Source: Enoplolaimus lenunculus
Lineage: Eukaryota; Nematoda; Enoplea; Enoplida; Thoracostomopsidae
Reading direction: 5' to 3'
NCBI GenBank assembly: GCA_030248215.1
Contig: JASANG010000289.1
Coordinates: forward strand, 62,001-126,000
Length of the DNA: 64,000 nt
The notes under the pieces were generated by a model. The model ran no database searches. It was given only the letters and a program-made list of their open reading frames with translations, and was not told where the DNA came from. Positions 23,807 to 34,036 of this stretch are shown here, in pieces. How positions within the stretch are numbered: the first letter of the stretch is position 1; each line of letters starts with the position of its first letter. A program made the position numbers and the translations under genes.

Positions 23807-24058
23807 ATGCCGGCGGGCATGACATGGCGCCGCTATTTGGGCACAGTGGCACTCGGTTTGGTGTTTGGCTATGCTGGGTCGTTCACGGTGTTTCAACTCT
23901 ACCGGCCTTTGGATGAATTCGCAGAAGAATTAGCTGAAGAACGGAGACAGATAGAAGCAAAGAATTTAGAAGAGTATGAAGCTGCAGTCGCTGAGATGAG
24001 AAATTTGACTCGAAAATTGGAAACGCTGGAGAAGGCAAAAACTAGACGAACAGTTTGA
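23807..24058 (+). CDS. UQCC6: UQCC6/BRAWNIN-like small inner-membrane protein
   Basis: A single-exon frame of 83 residues starting MPAGMTWRRYLGTVALGL. It aligns without gaps to the remembered start of vertebrate BRAWNIN (C12orf73/UQCC6): MPAG at 1-4, YL at 10-11, AG at 23-24 and YRP at 32-34. That family is a mitochondrial inner-membrane microprotein needed for complex III assembly. Here one transmembrane helix (about 10-30) is followed by an acidic then basic helix rich in E, R and K, probably coiled-coil. The ATG at 23807 is chosen because it gives the conserved MPAG start. The C-terminal half is longer and more charged than in vertebrates and does not align. No introns were seen. It lies between the 3' ends of IGHMBP2 and bestrophin. 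Confidence 0.72.
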   Translation: MPAGMTWRRYLGTVALGLVFGYAGSFTVFQLYRPLDEFAEELAEERRQIEAKNLEEYEAAVAEMRNLTRKLETLEKAKTRRTV

Positions 24059-24711
24059 ACTGCGGGTACTTGTTTGCTTTCCACCACACTAGTTTGTTTC
24101 ATGGAAGGCAAATGGTTTTCTCACTGCAGTTTATTTTCGCAAGTCTGAGGCTTCAGCTACATCTAACCGTAAGTATATAAGACTAATCCTGAGCCTATTC
24201 TAGGAAACCAGGGGACAGTGAACAAGTACCGAATTGTGCGTGCAAGGTTTTCCTACGAAATTGCGTACTTACTCTCTGGCAAACGGTTGCAACCTGGAAT
24301 GTTGGTTTTTATAGTTATGCCTCATATTGTTTATTTATAAAAATATTTCGCTATTGCTTTCGTTTATTTCCTGTTGTTTTCCAAAAAGACATGAGATAAA
24401 TGGGCTCATCTTCAAATCCATTTATTAGCAAGGAGCGTAAGAGTAGTTTAATCATATTTTTAAGCCTATTAAGCCTAAACGTCATTGTAAGGATACGCCA
24501 ACAGCGAAGCCTAAGCCAAAACTTAGACTAACTCAAAACAATGGTTCTCCCCATCTCGTCTTATTAACACTTTCCCGCATGGATGTGTCCAGTCTCCCTG
24601 TGCGCAAGTGTACATACCCCTATAATTAACGCGAACGCTTATATATCATAATAACGCAACAAAACAAATTTTTTATTTATATAAATACAAATTTATGCAA
24701 AATGTCTACTT

Positions 24712-27700
24712 TTATGCTATATCTCCGGCAGTATCAAATGAAATAATTTGTGGTTGAGCAGCGTTGGCTTGCGCCACATTAGGATTGGGTGCGTCACTGC
24801 GTGTAACCAGAGGCGTTACTCCATTAGTTACTCCATTTCGACTATAGACAGAGGTTGCGTTTCGTTTCAGACCTCGTGGAACACACAAAGAGTCGACGCC
24901 TTGTTGAACGCGATTGCGTAAGAGAGCGATGTGCCGGTTTTCTTGTTGTGTTGATAAACTTGCTGGAAATTGTTTAAAAGTAAATTTGTTTTAGTCTTGG
25001 TTTTTAAGCTGAGTGGTTCTTTTAGGTTGATTTGTATGCTAAATAAGCAGTAATACCCCTGCCGTGGGGGTATTACTACTAACGTTTTCGCAGTTCGGTA
25101 GTGAAAAGTATATTATTTTTATAAGTTATTTTGTTCAGTGATTAGTGAAGGTTATACCTTTACAAAATCATACTTAAAATTGTCCAATTTTTCATGTTTC
25201 GCCCCGGCAAAATTTCTTGATATCCGACTTTGAGAATTTTTTACCTCTGGTTGATCCTGATGTTTTCGTTAAACTTACAGTTATCTTCCGGATCTACAAT
25301 CGTTTTGTATTTGTCCTTTAATTGGAAATTTGACAAATGTCCACCGAAAATGTGTTCCTTGACCAATTTTGACGCAATTGTGTGTGGCATTTTAGGCAAC
25401 GTTGTATCCCAGTACATGTCTTCTGTCAGAGCTCCAATTTTGCCGTGTAAATTGTCGCCGATCAAATAACCGTTCTAAAGTTAAAATTTTATAAATTTTA
25501 ATTTTAAGCATTCTACAAACCAATCAATTCTACCAAACGTTTAAGTGATAAGTTTTTCGTAATTCTTGGGTAATTATTAATATACGGCGTAAAGTTAGGC
25601 TTAGGCTTAAGTCGTCAGCTACAAAAAGAGATTTCAAAATATTTCTACACTCAGTTTTATATATTTCTATTCTCTCATGCTGGCAAACTTTAGTTCAAAT
25701 TTAGTAGGAATTTATTTCTTAACGTCAAACGTGGTAAATCCTGAGAGTGAATTCAATAGAACACGGATTACCGCTAGATTTCGATCCATAATATAATTCA
25801 TTTCAAAATCTTCATCGTCTTCTCCAAATGGATTGAACAAATCTTCGGCGACTTGCAACCAACCCATGTAAAACACAAATTCAAGCATTGTGAAAATGGG
25901 AACATACAAATCGGCATTATTTTCGCTCTGAAAGCAAAATAGATTTTGTGTTACTATTTACGTTTTCCCCTCATTTACGCTTAGGATTGCACTGTACTCG
26001 CCTGGGATGCCGTACAGCGTTAAACACCGCCGCGCTTTATTTTAAAATTTAGTTTTGTTTGTGATGTGCAACCGTCGTGCGGCACATGAAGGTAAAGCGC
26101 AACCCTAACGTTTAGTTGTGTGACAAAATTTCGGGGACCAGGACCCATCGTTGTGGTCGTTATTAATGTTTTGGTTTTTGGAAAACCCGAAATATAGTGT
26201 CTTACCCATACATACGTGTATTGCCGTCCAACAAGGCAAAAAATAAAATATCCATACGTCGCAAGCGTTGCAACCTGTGTATAAATCAACGGAACCGGTA
26301 TCCAATCATAAGTCAAAATTGTTCCCAGTTGACTTCGGATTGAATTAATTTCATCCAGTAAACGATCGAGTTGAACGCTGTCGATGATGCCTTCTTTGTG
26401 ACATTTGGCTACAATTAATAAACGTCGTTTGCGATACTTTTGGTGCAACATGTATTAGATTTTGGGATTAACATTGACTTGAGACGGCTGGTGCCATCCA
26501 ACTAATAATGTGCACGCAATGTAAAAAGTTGTGCACCCTTTTGTTATAGAGTGGCACATTTTTGACACTATATTATAAATTATCAGAATTAGAATTATGC
26601 GAGTTTTTCTAACCTTTCGCTCATATGCTGCCGGCCAATCCCAAACCTGAACGTCAGCCTGTCATGTCTAAAAATAATTGCGAGTGGTGGCGAATGGTGC
26701 TGCGCGATGTAGCGTAGCACAAAAAAAGTGTATCGCAACTCTTCGGTGGCGCTATGTTTGTTGTGACGGGACCACGAGACGACAAAGGTTTGGTTAATTT
26801 CTATTGATTTTGACGCCCATGTAAAGATCAGGGGCGGAAAGTTTTTCTGTGGGACTAGAAAAGAGTGAGCTTAAGCTTTAGACTATTTTTTGCTTCGCTT
26901 AGGCTTAGGCTTAGGCTTAGTTGACTGTTTCCGCACATATAATATGTAACTGTGTCGCAAACTTACACACAATATTGGCAGCCCAAACAAGAGGTATGAA
27001 ATAATTGCCGTACGGTGACGGCGTGGTCCGAAATTCGTTTGCTTCTTCATCGGTCATGAGTCCACATTTCACCAAATGATCGTGTGTGGGAAAGCGTTTA
27101 ATCACTTTCACTGAAATGTTTCTGTAGACCAGAGCGCTGCTCAAATTTACGTATCGAGCCAGGGTTCGCCGAATTTTTCGCAACTGTAAGTCGTCTTTGT
27201 TTTCTGCCTGAAACAAACGCCAATTTTAGCGTTAAATCCTGTCAATAGGTGTTACATGTGCAGTAAGTAACGTTTTCCGTGAACCTAAGATTAAACTTAA
27301 AAGTAAAGGTGGCGTTATAGTTTTGAATTTTGATGACTATCAGCGCCATCCGTCGCCATCCGGCGGCGTCTGTCATCGTATGTCACTCTGCGGTATCGAA
27401 CATGAATTTTACCGTCCGTGCAAGTAGAGCGCCACCCTAAGGGTCGCACTATTGTTGTCGTACAGCGCCCTTCGTTCCGGTCCGCCACTGACTGGTATCG
27501 TACTCGAGTAATTACCGCACGATACTGCACGAGGGTTGGGCACGGGAAAAAACCAACAGAAAAACGTTTTTTTTCGTTTTTTTTGAGTGAAGAAATCAGT
27601 GGCAGATCCAGGAAACTCTGAAACGTTGGACCGCACGAGATGTAGTGGAAGTAGTCACGAGCGAAGCGAGCCACAAGCCATACGCCATTTTTTGCTAAAG

Positions 27701-29043
27701 CTTTAAATACAAAATCTTGGTTTCCCCGTTTGGATCCGCCAGTAGGAGGAATAGGGGGATACACGCCTTTCTTAAACTTCTTGAAAGACTAGGGACGCAC
27801 ATGCTTCAGGTTCTAAATTCAACTGCATTTTACTAAAGGTACGGTGGCTCCTCAGGGGCGGCGCAGGGTGAGTGGAGTTGTATCTCCGATCGCCCTAGCA
27901 GTCCTACGGTGCAAAAAAGCATGCTATACATACGGTTTCCTAATCAAACCGGAATTCCAGTTGCATCTCTGCTACTTTATACTTGTTTAATCTTAAAGTG
28001 ATTGCTGTATCTATTTAAGATTTTTATGTTTCTCCTTGATGGAACGTTTATTGAAGATATATGCTGCGTTTAGTTCGGAACCTAACTTCTGATTAATTTC
28101 ATTTTTCGTATACCAGTAAAACTGCAAATCCTGTTTGCAGATTTTTTGCCGGACTCAACCCCGCAAGTTTGCGGCCACCTTAGCTGGCATATGCATTTTT
28201 TTAGGTAGATGACACCTTTGTAGATTGTGCACTATTCTTATTATCTTGTGTTTTGCCAAATGTTGATACTTAATGAAATAGTAATTAGATCTTTCTAAAG
28301 TCATTTTTAAAGTTTTTCCATTTTTTCCAGTTTTTCCGGAAGACGTAAAAAACGTTTTTTCCGATCGATCCAATTTTTCTGCAAAAAACCAATCCTGTTG
28401 TGAAACTTGACGCCTTACACCTGTAAATTAACGCTAAATGCATATCAGCGGCTAATCCAGAATATTAAAATGAGGGCTGAATTATAAAGGAAATATATGT
28501 GTTAGAATAAACATAAATTAAGTAATCGCATAAGTTGCTTCATAAATTTTTACTTGACAAACTGGGAGAGGCTCAGCAACTTCTAGATAAGTTTTCGGTA
28601 AGGTTTTAGCCGAAACAATGGGGTAGCAACAGTCCTTTTCTCAAATCATTAGACCTTCACCTTCAAATATGTTGAATATGGATCTAGTCGATGTGGTCAC
28701 TCACATTAGCAATAATTGACGTTACGAACAGCATAAATCGATCCGGAAATGTAATAAACTGAAACTGACTCCACCATCTCGTTACCATCAACGAAACGTA
28801 AAATCCGAGGACAAACGTCAACGGAATGCGTTTGGTCGCTGCGTCGAAATAATTTGCAATTCGATGAAATTGTAGCCGCATAGCGTCGTTCAAAACAACA
28901 CGATATATTGCACTCAGTATTCCATATACGATGCAAAACAGTGACAACTTTCGCCAAATGGATTTCCAGACGGAACCACGCCATTTGAACAGGAGATTAA
29001 AAAAACCGCCGCGTTTGGTGGCGGTTGTGTAGCTAATTGTCAT
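24712..29043 (-). CDS. BEST: Bestrophin calcium-activated chloride channel, complete
   Basis: Bestrophins form pentameric anion channels. Six exons on the minus strand: 29043-28705, 27207-26967, 26408-26206, 25927-25772, 25474-25279, 24962-24712, all GT-AG and in phase, give 461 residues. The start MTISYTT matches the family's invariant N-terminus. The pore neck [13 protein letters not shown] keeps the I, F and F of the hydrophobic gate. [36 protein letters not shown] and CLVGRQ follow in family order. The Ca2+ clasp is present as [19 protein letters not shown], then DMYWD. The C-terminal tail is short (about 100 residues past the clasp) and lacks the long vertebrate BEST1 tail. AATAAA lies about 35 bp past the stop. 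Vertebrate paralogue identity cannot be set. Intron 1 carries a hAT-like insertion. Confidence 0.95.
27305..27441. repeat. GC-rich short MITE-like repeat in bestrophin intron 1
   Basis: Bounded by AAGGTGGCGTTATAG and the inverted-like GAGCGCCACCCTAAGG, with CCATCCGTCGCCATCCGGCG inside. Related GC-rich words (GTATAGCGCAACCCTAA and similar) recur at about 29515-29550, 30705-30735, 46675-46705, 48187-48402, 53455-53580 and 54330-54357, standing out from the AT-rich background. Confidence 0.5.
27529..27971 (-). mobile_element. hAT-like non-autonomous element, inverted copy 2
   Basis: Read on the minus strand it begins CAGAGATGCAACTGGAATTC and ends near GCCCAACCCTCG, and it shares several blocks with 22939-23491. 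It lies in bestrophin intron 1, so the two copies bracket UQCC6 and bestrophin exons 2-6 in opposite orientation. The overlapping 149-codon open frame is not kept in copy 1 and is not taken as a gene. Confidence 0.6.
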
Positions 29044-30512
29044 TGTCTATAAACGGTAGAAATTAGCGAGTCGATTGGAAGGCTTTTTTCACAAACGCTG
29101 GAGTCTTGATTTGTCTTTGAATTAAATTAAATTTAAAATTGGATAAATTCTGAGTTGAATACTAATATAATTGAGTTTTGTTTGAAACACAAAGAGTCAA
29201 ACTCAGTCTGACAGTATAGTGCTAACCATATTTGCAATCTTTTACGCTGAAAAGGGGTGACGAATTTTATGGTTAATGTTCAACTGAAAACAATGTGTAA
29301 TAAAATTGCCGTCGCATTGCAATATAATGTAAAACTGGCCATCGTTTACATGGCAGGCCAAATCATATATGATCTTCAACAGTTTTAGTTTTGTGCTTTA
29401 CTTTACTAAACCTGTCGCCGTCGCGAGCCACCGCACGCCACCGCGCCCGCCAGCGTGCAGTAATTTTTAATAAAGTTTTGAGGCGCCGCGCAGCGGCGTT
29501 CGGCAAAATTTTAACCGTGCCGCGCGGCGAGTATAGCGCAACCCTAACTGTTTTCCACAGGTACTGGAAAATTGTCTAAAGCAAGTTTCTATTCTATGTA
29601 TTCGTTGGCGGTACGGTTGCGATATTTTTGCTCAAGCGGACAGCTCAATTTCTTCCTCACGTAATTTTTCACCTTGGAATGATTATACTAGAGTGGTAGG
29701 TATTTTCTGAAGAAAACCAAGACAAACTTTGATTTTGTGCGCATGTTTTTAAACAATTCCCTCCTAAAAGTCCGATTCATACAAATTCTGATATTGAAAC
29801 GTAAAATATGCTGCGTACAACTGTAATCAAAACGCTTCAACCGTTTTGTATATACTCAAAAACTGCATTTTATCAACACGGATTTTTATTAAGAAAGTCT
29901 TTAAAACTTTTTTCGTTCTTCAAGAAATTTATTTTTTGTTTAAGTTTCAGATTTACTAGGCAGTTGTGCGTTCCGTAAACTGTGACAGATAGTTATTGCA
30001 GGAATAGTCTGAAAAAAGAGTTGCATCATCAATGTCATTAACTACTTTCGCAGATTAGCAGCTGCCGGGAGCGAGAGGGTCGACACTTTCCGTTTATGGA
30101 CATCTTTGATCCGCCCTGCCCCAAAATTTTTTACCATGTCGAAATGAATTCTGTTACCGAATTTTATTGCTCCCCCATATATACAAACTTTTGGCACCAT
30201 CTACGTAACTAACGATTTCAGGTTGCAAGGTTTAACATTTATACAATTTTGAGTTTCGATGATTTACGCATTAGCGCACTTTAAATACTCAAAAACACTT
30301 CGCAGAATTCGCCCGTGAACTCAACATAATTTTAACAAAGTTTTAAATTTTAGGGATTCGGACGAATGTTACAGTCAGAGACGTTCCGCTTTTCCAACAA
30401 TGAACATGGTGTAAAAGTACAATAAAATGTTGATCATTATTACCTATTTAGGCTTGGACAGCGGGACAGTTTTGAAGATTATATTTGAAATTGGAAAGCG
30501 GATCAGTTTAGA

Positions 30513-30630
30513 CTCTACGGGACTACACAAAATGAGCCAAATTCGACTCCGCCAGAGTCAAACGTGCGGCTTAGTTAGTCGAATTTGACACTGGCGGAAT
30601 AGAATTTGACTTTTGTGTAGTCCCGTAGAG
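30513..30630. repeat. 118-bp palindromic MITE-like element
   Basis: The ends CTCTACGGGACTACACAAAA and TTTTGTGTAGTCCCGTAGAG are perfect 20-nt inverted repeats. Inside, TTCGACTCCGCCAGAGTC and GACACTGGCGGAATAGAATT form a second imperfect inverted pair, so the whole can fold into one hairpin. A related but diverged sequence lies at about 22733-22845. Confidence 0.75.
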
Positions 30631-31024
30631 CCTATTACGGAGTGAGTCAATTTGACTATTTTTTCAGTGCACTTCTGGACCACCGACAGTTTCGAACCCC
30701 ACGTTCAGGGCTAAGGGTGGCGCTATATATACTTGTTGTGCGGAGCCGCAAGGTAAAAAAATTGTTTACAAATCGAAAAACATGCCAGACCGCAGTACAC
30801 AAGCGTTGTGGTACGGTTTTAACTGTCATCAAAAGTATACCGCCATTCTAAAATGTTTTGCTATTTGGAAACGTTCGTTCTAAAAACTCTCAAAAGGTTA
30901 TAGATTTCACGAACGAATGATATCAGTTTGTACAGTTTTTGAGTGAGCTTAAAGACTTGTAATAATCTTCGGCTATATGTTTGAGTGATGTCGTAGAATT
31001 GTATTTTGACATCCACCGCAGTGT

Positions 31025-31295
31025 TTAACCCCTTCTCACATTGAGTTGCCTGTAGGCAACTCAGCGCAGTGCATATACGTTAAATAGTATATATCGCACC
31101 GTGTTTAACAATTGCAACACGTATACATAGTACTAAATACCCACAAGACGCGAGAGCCCCCTCGAGCTCGAGCGTCAAGCTCCTATAGCTGAGTGGTGAT
31201 GGTATACGTCTCCCACTCCAGTCACTGGAGTTCGAATCCTAACATAATAATAGGTCTCAGGTGAAATAGAAAATATTCATGTGAGAAAGGGTTAA
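31025..31295 (+). mobile_element. TTAA-flanked MITE with internal tRNA-like core, copy A
   Basis: Begins TTAACCCCTTCTCACAT and ends ATGTGAGAAAGGGTTAA, inverted repeats bounded by TTAA. TTAA duplications with CCC...GGG ends are characteristic of the piggyBac superfamily. The middle has a tRNA-like stretch with box A TAGCTGAGTGGTGATGG and box B GAGTTCGAATCC around a CTCCCAC loop-like word. No transposase ORF is present. Three other clear copies lie at 32780, 40977 and 45997. Confidence 0.78.
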
Positions 31296-32779
31296 TACTT
31301 AAGTCACTTTAAAAATTGAAAAAATGTGAAATGCAGTGTTTAAAAACTTCAATTCTTCCTTTGGCGGATGCTACCGCATATTTGGATATTTGGTAAAACG
31401 AACATAGTTGTGCATAAACCGCAACTTTCCTACATGATTTGCTTAAAACGAAGGGTATATAATTCTGCAATTCAACCGAATGCGTTGCCGCAGTCTCAAC
31501 TTTCAGTACACAAACAGTGTGTGGTTTTTTGCAAATACAGTCATGAAATCTAAAACATTATAAGCCATATTTAGCAATGACCATACATGTATATACAACA
31601 ACATAAACTAGAAAATCATGCGTATATACGATATGGGAACAGGGTGATATATTTCCCGAAATACCTATAAAAGAATAAAAAACGCACTTTTGAACGTTTT
31701 AGAATAGGACGAAGAGTTCCAAACAACTTCTGACTGGCACGCTCGTTCGCAAAAAATTTCTAGACTAAATTATCCTCTGCCGAAATGAAATCCTGGCTAC
31801 GCACCTGATGAAAATTCATGTATTTTGTATAAAACATGATGTATGCTCAGCTTGTGTAGGTATAGAGTGCCAGAATGGCCTGAAATGAATCATGATTTCT
31901 AAGTGCCTATGTGGTTCCAGGTTCAATTGCGCAAGGGAATGTTTAGTTGTAAGCATAGATATTACCAAACTCTATCGCAGCCTCTGCAAACGCGGATAAA
32001 CTGAAACCACTCAACTTTTATGTATATATAGGTTTATCGTAACAAATAAACATAAAATTAGGATTTTAACCTTTTTCACCATGGAAGTTTATAGATGTTC
32101 CCACCGTCCCGGCCGCTTCAGTGAAATAAAGATGAATTCGATGTTAAGAATTTTAAATGCGTTTGTTTGTATTCAAAATTAAAACACTCATATGTCACTT
32201 ATTCAAAGTTTAATGCAACGTCTTACGATATAGCAAAAACACTAACTTTGAAGGTAAAGGTATTGGTTTCAGTACTGTGACGTGCGTCTCTTGCTGAGCG
32301 AAACATTGTGTTAAATTTGACCAGGGTGTATATTTTAAAAGGTACTCTTGTACCACCATTCCCACGGTTACACTGAGACTTAGATTTCGGAAACCGCTTC
32401 TTTATCAAACTCTAAACGTTTGGGTGTGCCAAAATTGTAAAGAATGCGTTAGTAAAGCCTTCAAATGTTGAAACTCCATCTACTGAAGTCGTAGATTCTT
32501 TTAAAGTTTTGTGTCGTATCGACTTTAAGCAACATTTTACAGATATTTTGAAGTAAACATTCCGTGCTTTTGATAAATGATAATACAACGAACCAGTGTG
32601 TAAACGGATAGTAAAAATAACGGAGACGGATAGCGGTCAAAATAACGAAAACGGAAAACGAATATTAAAGTACACCCGTTTCAAAAATGTTCTTATTTTC
32701 CTGCCAATACAAGGGTGCAATATATATGTACCGGACTTTCTAAAATTTTAGACAAAAAATGGCGGACGCATCGAAATTT

Positions 32780-33049
32780 TTAACCCCTTCTCACATTGAG
32801 TTGCCTATAGACAACTCAGAGCAGTGTATATACATTAAATAATATATATCGCACCGTGTTTAAGAATTGCAACACGTATACATAGTACTAAATCACCACA
32901 AGACGTGAGAGCCCCTCGGGCTCGAGAGTCAAGCTCTTATAGCTGAGTGGTGATGGCATACGCCTCCCACTCCAGTCACTGGAGTTCGACTCCTAGCATA
33001 AAAGTAGGTCTCAGAGAAAATAGAAAATATTCATGTGAGAAAGGGTTAC
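32780..33049 (+). mobile_element. TTAA-flanked MITE with internal tRNA-like core, copy B
   Basis: The same layout as copy A: TTAACCCCTTCTCACAT start, tRNA-like centre with box A and box B, ATGTGAGAAAGGGTTAC end. The terminal TTAA has one change at the right side. Spacing and internal sequence are otherwise almost identical to copies A and C. Confidence 0.78.
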
Positions 33050-34036
33050 GATTTTGGATGAATTTCATAATTTTTTATTTCATTTCGAACAATTGCAGCA
33101 TATCTGAAACAAAAAATTGCGAGATATATAAGTGATTTATTACTAATATTGAACGTAAAAATAACAGAATTTCCGTTCTTTCTATAACGGAAAGGGAAAC
33201 TGGTTTTTGCCGGAAATGTAAACCGATATCCGGTTACACCCAGCAACAAAATCTATAACAGGCGCGAACTGGTAATGGTTGGTACATAATACTGTATGCG
33301 TCCCATTGGTTTCTAAACTCGCAGTTGACAAACCAATTCGTATTTGTTTTAGAGATGACTTGGAATTTTACCTTACTCGAACTCACAAAATTCGTCAAAA
33401 ACGTGTGCTTTCAATCACGCTGACACTTATCACACAGTGAAATACTAATTTAGCTATATTGTGCCAAATATAGGTACGTTTAATGCTCTTAGGTACCATC
33501 AAAAATTCATGCAAAATATTTTTAATGTTGCCGTTTAGTAACAAACTGCATTTGTGGCAAAAACATAAAAATGTTACACTTGTATAAAATATGATGCAAA
33601 ATCTATATCCATGAATCCGGCAAAAAATATGTCTCTAGGTTTTAGGTCATTTTTATATTAAATCGAACAGAACGATGTTGATCCCGTAAATATTGGTAAC
33701 GATCATTTTCCATGCGGTGGTGGGTTTCTGTTTAAAATCCGAACACAAACTACAAAAGTTAATAACGTAAACCAAGTAAAAAGTCAAAGCATACATACAA
33801 GTTGTTATTATAGCAGAAACCGAATCACTATTAAATTTTCGAGTAAAAAGAAATCAAATGTGAGCCATATACTCATAACAAGAAAGTAATAGTTTTGCTT
33901 TATGTTAAGGAGCCACCATTATAGTGTACAATTTCTATTACACCAAGGTTAGTATATGTCTCAACGATTAATAAAAAACTAGCTTCACTAACTTGATTAA
34001 ATTTAAAATTTTTTAAAAAACATCAGAATTCAAACA

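Larger units (their letters stand above)
29044..34036. other. Intergenic region upstream of bestrophin, repeat-rich
   Basis: No host exon could be supported in about 5 kb. It contains GC-rich MITE fragments (29515-29550, 30705-30735), a palindromic element (30513-30630), two TTAA-flanked tRNA-core MITEs (31025-31295 and 32780-33049) and hAT-like ends such as CCAGGGTGTATATTTT at about 32321 and CCGGTTACACCC near 33230. The rest is AT-rich sequence without recognisable content. Confidence 0.5.

Noticed and set aside
26890-26922. A telomere or chromosome-end fusion
   Set aside because: Only three TTAGGC units lie inside an ordinary bestrophin gene region.
27315-27764. 149-codon minus-strand frame
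   Set aside because: It overlaps the hAT-like repeat and is not kept in the related copy at 22939-23491.
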